From positions 310,001-374,000 of the forward strand of contig NZ_KB894095.1 of NCBI RefSeq assembly GCF_000374305.1: DNA of 64,000 bases, read 5' to 3'. Each line of letters starts with the position of its first letter. Position 1 is the stretch's first letter. The DNA is from Actinomadura flavalba DSM 45200 (GTDB taxonomy: Bacteria > Actinomycetota > Actinomycetes > Streptosporangiales > Streptosporangiaceae). Positions 62,011-64,000 of this stretch are shown here, in pieces. A model generated the notes under the pieces. It ran no database searches and was not told where the DNA came from. It saw nothing but the letters and a program-made list of their open reading frames with translations. Made by a program: the position numbers and the translations under genes.

Positions 62011-63215
62011 GTCGGCAACCTCATGACCTCGACGTGGGTACCGGCGGGCAGGGCCTCGGCCTCCTCCTCGACCACGATGAGCGCGTTCGCGCCCGACAGC
62101 GAGCCGAGCTGGTGGGAGCCCTGTCCTTCGGCGGGGGTGACGGTGTAGCGGCCGCGATGGAGCGCCAGGCGTCCCCGCAGGTAGTGGCGGATGCCCGCGG
62201 GTGAACGGACGTCCGCGCCGAGTACAGCACTGACCGTTTGCGGCGGTTCGGGCGGCAGGCCCTGCATGGCGCGCAGCGCGGGGCGCACGAAGACCTGGAA
62301 GGACACGTACGCGCTGACCGGGTTGCCCGGCAATGTGAAGATCGGCGTGTCCTCCAGGAGTCCGAAGCCCTGTGGTTTGCCCGGACGCATCCCGACCTTG
62401 TGGAACTCGACGGTGCCGACGCCGGTCAGCACCTCTTTCACGACATCGCGGGCGCCCATCGACACACCGCCGGACGTGATGATCGCGTCCGCGCGCATGA
62501 GCTGGTCTTCGAGGGTCTCCCGGACGGTGCGGGGGTCGTCACCGACCGTGGCCTGCCGGTAGCCGACGCCGCCCGCCTCGATGACGGCGGCGGTCAGCAT
62601 GAAGCTGTTGGAGTCCCAGATCTGGCCGGGGGCCAGCGGAGTGCCCGGTTCGCGCAGTTCGCTGCCCGTGGACAGGACGACGACGCGCGGCTTCGGCCGC
62701 ACCGACACACGGGAGCGGCCGACGGCGGCGAGCATCCCGATCTGGGCGGCGCCGAGCCGGGTGCCGGGTTCGGCGACCGTCTGCCCGGCGACGACGTCCT
62801 CACCGGCCCGGCGGATGTAGTGGCCGGGCGGCGCCGGACGGTCGACGCGGACGGTGGCGGTGCCGCCATCGGTCCACTCGACGGGGATGACGGCGTCGGA
62901 ACCCGCGGGCATCGGCGCGCCCGTCATGATCCGCGCGGTGAGGCCGGGACGCAGCGCGGACACGCCCTCGTCGCCCGCCGAGATGTCGCCCACGACGGGC
63001 AGGACGACGGGGTCGCGCTCGCTGGCCCCGGCGACGTCCGCCGCGACGACGGCGTACCCGTCCATCGCGGAGTTGTCGAACGGCGGCAACGGCACCGGCG
63101 CCGCGACCGCCTCGGCGAGCACCGCCCCCTCGGCCTCCAGCAACGCCAGATCCAGCGGCGCGAGCACCGGCACGCTCGCCAGTATCCCCGCCAGATGCTC
63201 CTCGACCGTTCTCAT
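62007..63215 (-). CDS. moeA: Molybdopterin molybdenumtransferase MoeA
   Basis: A 402-residue protein that inserts molybdate into the adenylated cofactor. PPFDNSAMDGYAVVAADVAG, ARIMTGAPMPAGSDAVIPVE, RPKPRVVVLSTGSELREPGT, DAIITSGGVSMGARDVVKEV and LPGNPVSAYVSFQVFVRPAL are the conserved blocks. ATG 63215 is used, with GTG 63221 as an alternative. It overlaps moaC by four bases. Upstream, after 150 bases, lies galU. Confidence 0.95.
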   Translation of the reverse strand: MRTVEEHLAGILASVPVLAPLDLALLEAEGAVLAEAVAAPVPLPPFDNSAMDGYAVVAADVAGASERDPVVLPVVGDISAGDEGVSALRPGLTARIMTGAPMPAGSDAVIPVEWTDGGTATVRVDRPAPPGHYIRRAGEDVVAGQTVAEPGTRLGAAQIGMLAAVGRSRVSVRPKPRVVVLSTGSELREPGTPLAPGQIWDSNSFMLTAAVIEAGGVGYRQATVGDDPRTVRETLEDQLMRADAIITSGGVSMGARDVVKEVLTGVGTVEFHKVGMRPGKPQGFGLLEDTPIFTLPGNPVSAYVSFQVFVRPALRAMQGLPPEPPQTVSAVLGADVRSPAGIRHYLRGRLALHRGRYTVTPAEGQGSHQLGSLSGANALIVVEEEAEALPAGTHVEVMRLPT

Positions 63216-63365
63216 CCCCACGATCCCCCAGTCTCCCCGCCCGGCCTCTCCCTCGGAACGGCCCACGCCGCGCACCCCCGATTCCCCGCCGAGGTCGGCG
63301 CCCGGCGCCGGGTCGTGTGCGCTTCCCGGTGCCGGGGCGTGCGGCGAGTGGCGTGCGCGGCCGCG

Positions 63366-64000
63366 TCAGGGCCGGGCGCTGGGGACCGGGTGGTCGCGGA
63401 CGAAGTCGTGGAGCCAGGCGAGGAAGTCCTCGGCGAGGTCGTCGCGCTCGGACGCGAACTGCACGACGGTGCGCAGGTACTCCAGCTTGTTGCCGGTGTC
63501 GTAGCGGCGGCCCCGGAACTTGACGCCGTAGACGCCGCCGCCCTTTTCGGAGGGCATGTCGGCGAGCGTGCGGAGCGCGTCGGTCAGCTGGATCTCGCCG
63601 CCGCGGCCGGGCGGGGTGTTCTCCAGGACGTTGAACACCTCGGGGTCGCACACGTAGCGGCCGATGATGATCCAGTTGCTCGGCGCCTCGCCCTCCGGCG
63701 GCTTCTCCACGAGGTCGGTGATGCGGACGACGTCGTCCTCGTCGGTGGCCTCGATGGCGGCGCTGCCGTAGGCCGACACCTGGTCGGGCTCCACCTCCAT
63801 CAGCGCGACGACGCTGCCGCCGTGCCGCTGCCGCACCTCGATCATGCGGCGGAGCAACGGGTCGCGGGCGTCGATCATGTCGTCACCGAGCAGGATGGCG
63901 AACGGCTCGTTCCCCACGTGCTGCCGCGCGCAGAACACCGCGTGGCCGAGGCCCTTCGGCTCGCCCTGGCGGACGTAGTGCATGATCGCCAGGTCGGCCG
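63366..64000 (-). CDS. galU: UTP-glucose-1-phosphate uridylyltransferase, C-terminal part (runs off the right edge)
   Basis: The last 211 codons or so of GalU, which makes UDP-glucose. Its N-terminal nucleotide-binding part is outside the window. Visible motifs: YVRQGEPKGLGHAVFCARQH, PFAILLGDDMIDARDPLLRR, IIIGRYVCDPEVFNVLENTP and GRRYDTGNKLEYLRTVVQFA, with the sugar-binding Lys in the TGNKL segment. In M. tuberculosis galU is likewise next to moeA. The match is firm. Confidence 0.92.
   Translation of the reverse strand, partial: ADLAIMHYVRQGEPKGLGHAVFCARQHVGNEPFAILLGDDMIDARDPLLRRMIEVRQRHGGSVVALMEVEPDQVSAYGSAAIEATDEDDVVRITDLVEKPPEGEAPSNWIIIGRYVCDPEVFNVLENTPPGRGGEIQLTDALRTLADMPSEKGGGVYGVKFRGRRYDTGNKLEYLRTVVQFASERDDLAEDFLAWLHDFVRDHPVPSARP

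Overview
The window is about 64 kb of high-GC actinobacterial chromosome with about 78 protein genes, one tRNA and two CRISPR arrays. The organism looks like a filamentous actinomycete, possibly Thermomonosporaceae or a relative. The pointers are GC-rich third codon positions and many GTG starts, Scr1-type XRE regulators with DUF397 partners, MEDS/anti-sigma proteins, an F420-type LLM oxidoreductase, and a Scy/FilP-like coiled-coil gene beside a methylmalonyl-CoA epimerase and a thiolase, as in Streptomyces. The family-level placement is inference. No plasmid or phage backbone is visible.

Layout. 1-7.1 kb (minus): phosphoglucomutase start, a glycosidase-like secreted protein, an Asp23/Gls24 envelope-stress cluster with duplicated membrane partners, csbD with a SigB-like promoter, and purU. 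7.2-12.5 kb (plus): an esterase lipoprotein, then an aldolase-SIMPL-PfkB-GH4 operon. 12.5-13.5 kb: DUF3618, bcp and tRNA-Leu(UAG). 13.6-17.3 kb: two MEDS-ATPase/MEDS-STAS pairs. 17.3-23.1 kb (minus): rdgB, rph, MBL hydrolase, murI, thioesterase, cysM, cysO and mec, in nearly the order seen around Rv1334-Rv1341 of Mycobacterium tuberculosis. Here a 40-codon leader ORF with a Cys codon and a 10-bp hairpin lies upstream of cysO. 23.1-25.6 kb: a third MEDS pair, a BldC-like HTH and a lone HATPase.

25.6-33.2 kb is an accessory island: an Scr1-type regulator with DUF397 genes, a frameshifted second regulator, a DUF6879 protein and a three-gene graspetide/imiditide-type RiPP cluster (precursor, ATP-grasp ligase, PIMT-like methyltransferase). 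Two CRISPR arrays with the same repeat and homologous leaders bracket part of it, with no cas genes in the window. Core genes resume at 33.3 kb: DUF2017-clpS, pncB-pncA, gluconokinase, an ABC ATPase, a helicase, an M43 protease, DUF3039, YqgE, an LPETG surface protein, malic enzyme, a CnoX-like thioredoxin, an ABC pair, DUF3817, DUF4230, thiolase, epimerase, the Scy/FilP-like gene and an AI-2E transporter.

53.3-56.7 kb is repeat-rich: a five-copy 60-bp tandem repeat, a duplicated hydrolase tail, two alpha/beta hydrolases, a zinc-ribbon protein and a GC-rich minisatellite. 56.7-60.2 kb holds a long 3-hydroxyacyl-CoA dehydrogenase, an LLM oxidoreductase and a hydrolase. The right end is a minus-strand molybdenum-cofactor run (galU, moeA, moaC, mogA/moaB, DinB).

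The most interesting leads are the leader-peptide/hairpin arrangement before cysO-cysM, the CRISPR-bracketed RiPP cluster, and the MEDS pairs in which the usual phosphoacceptor Ser (STAS) and, in one case, the ATP-binding Asn (HATPase) are missing.
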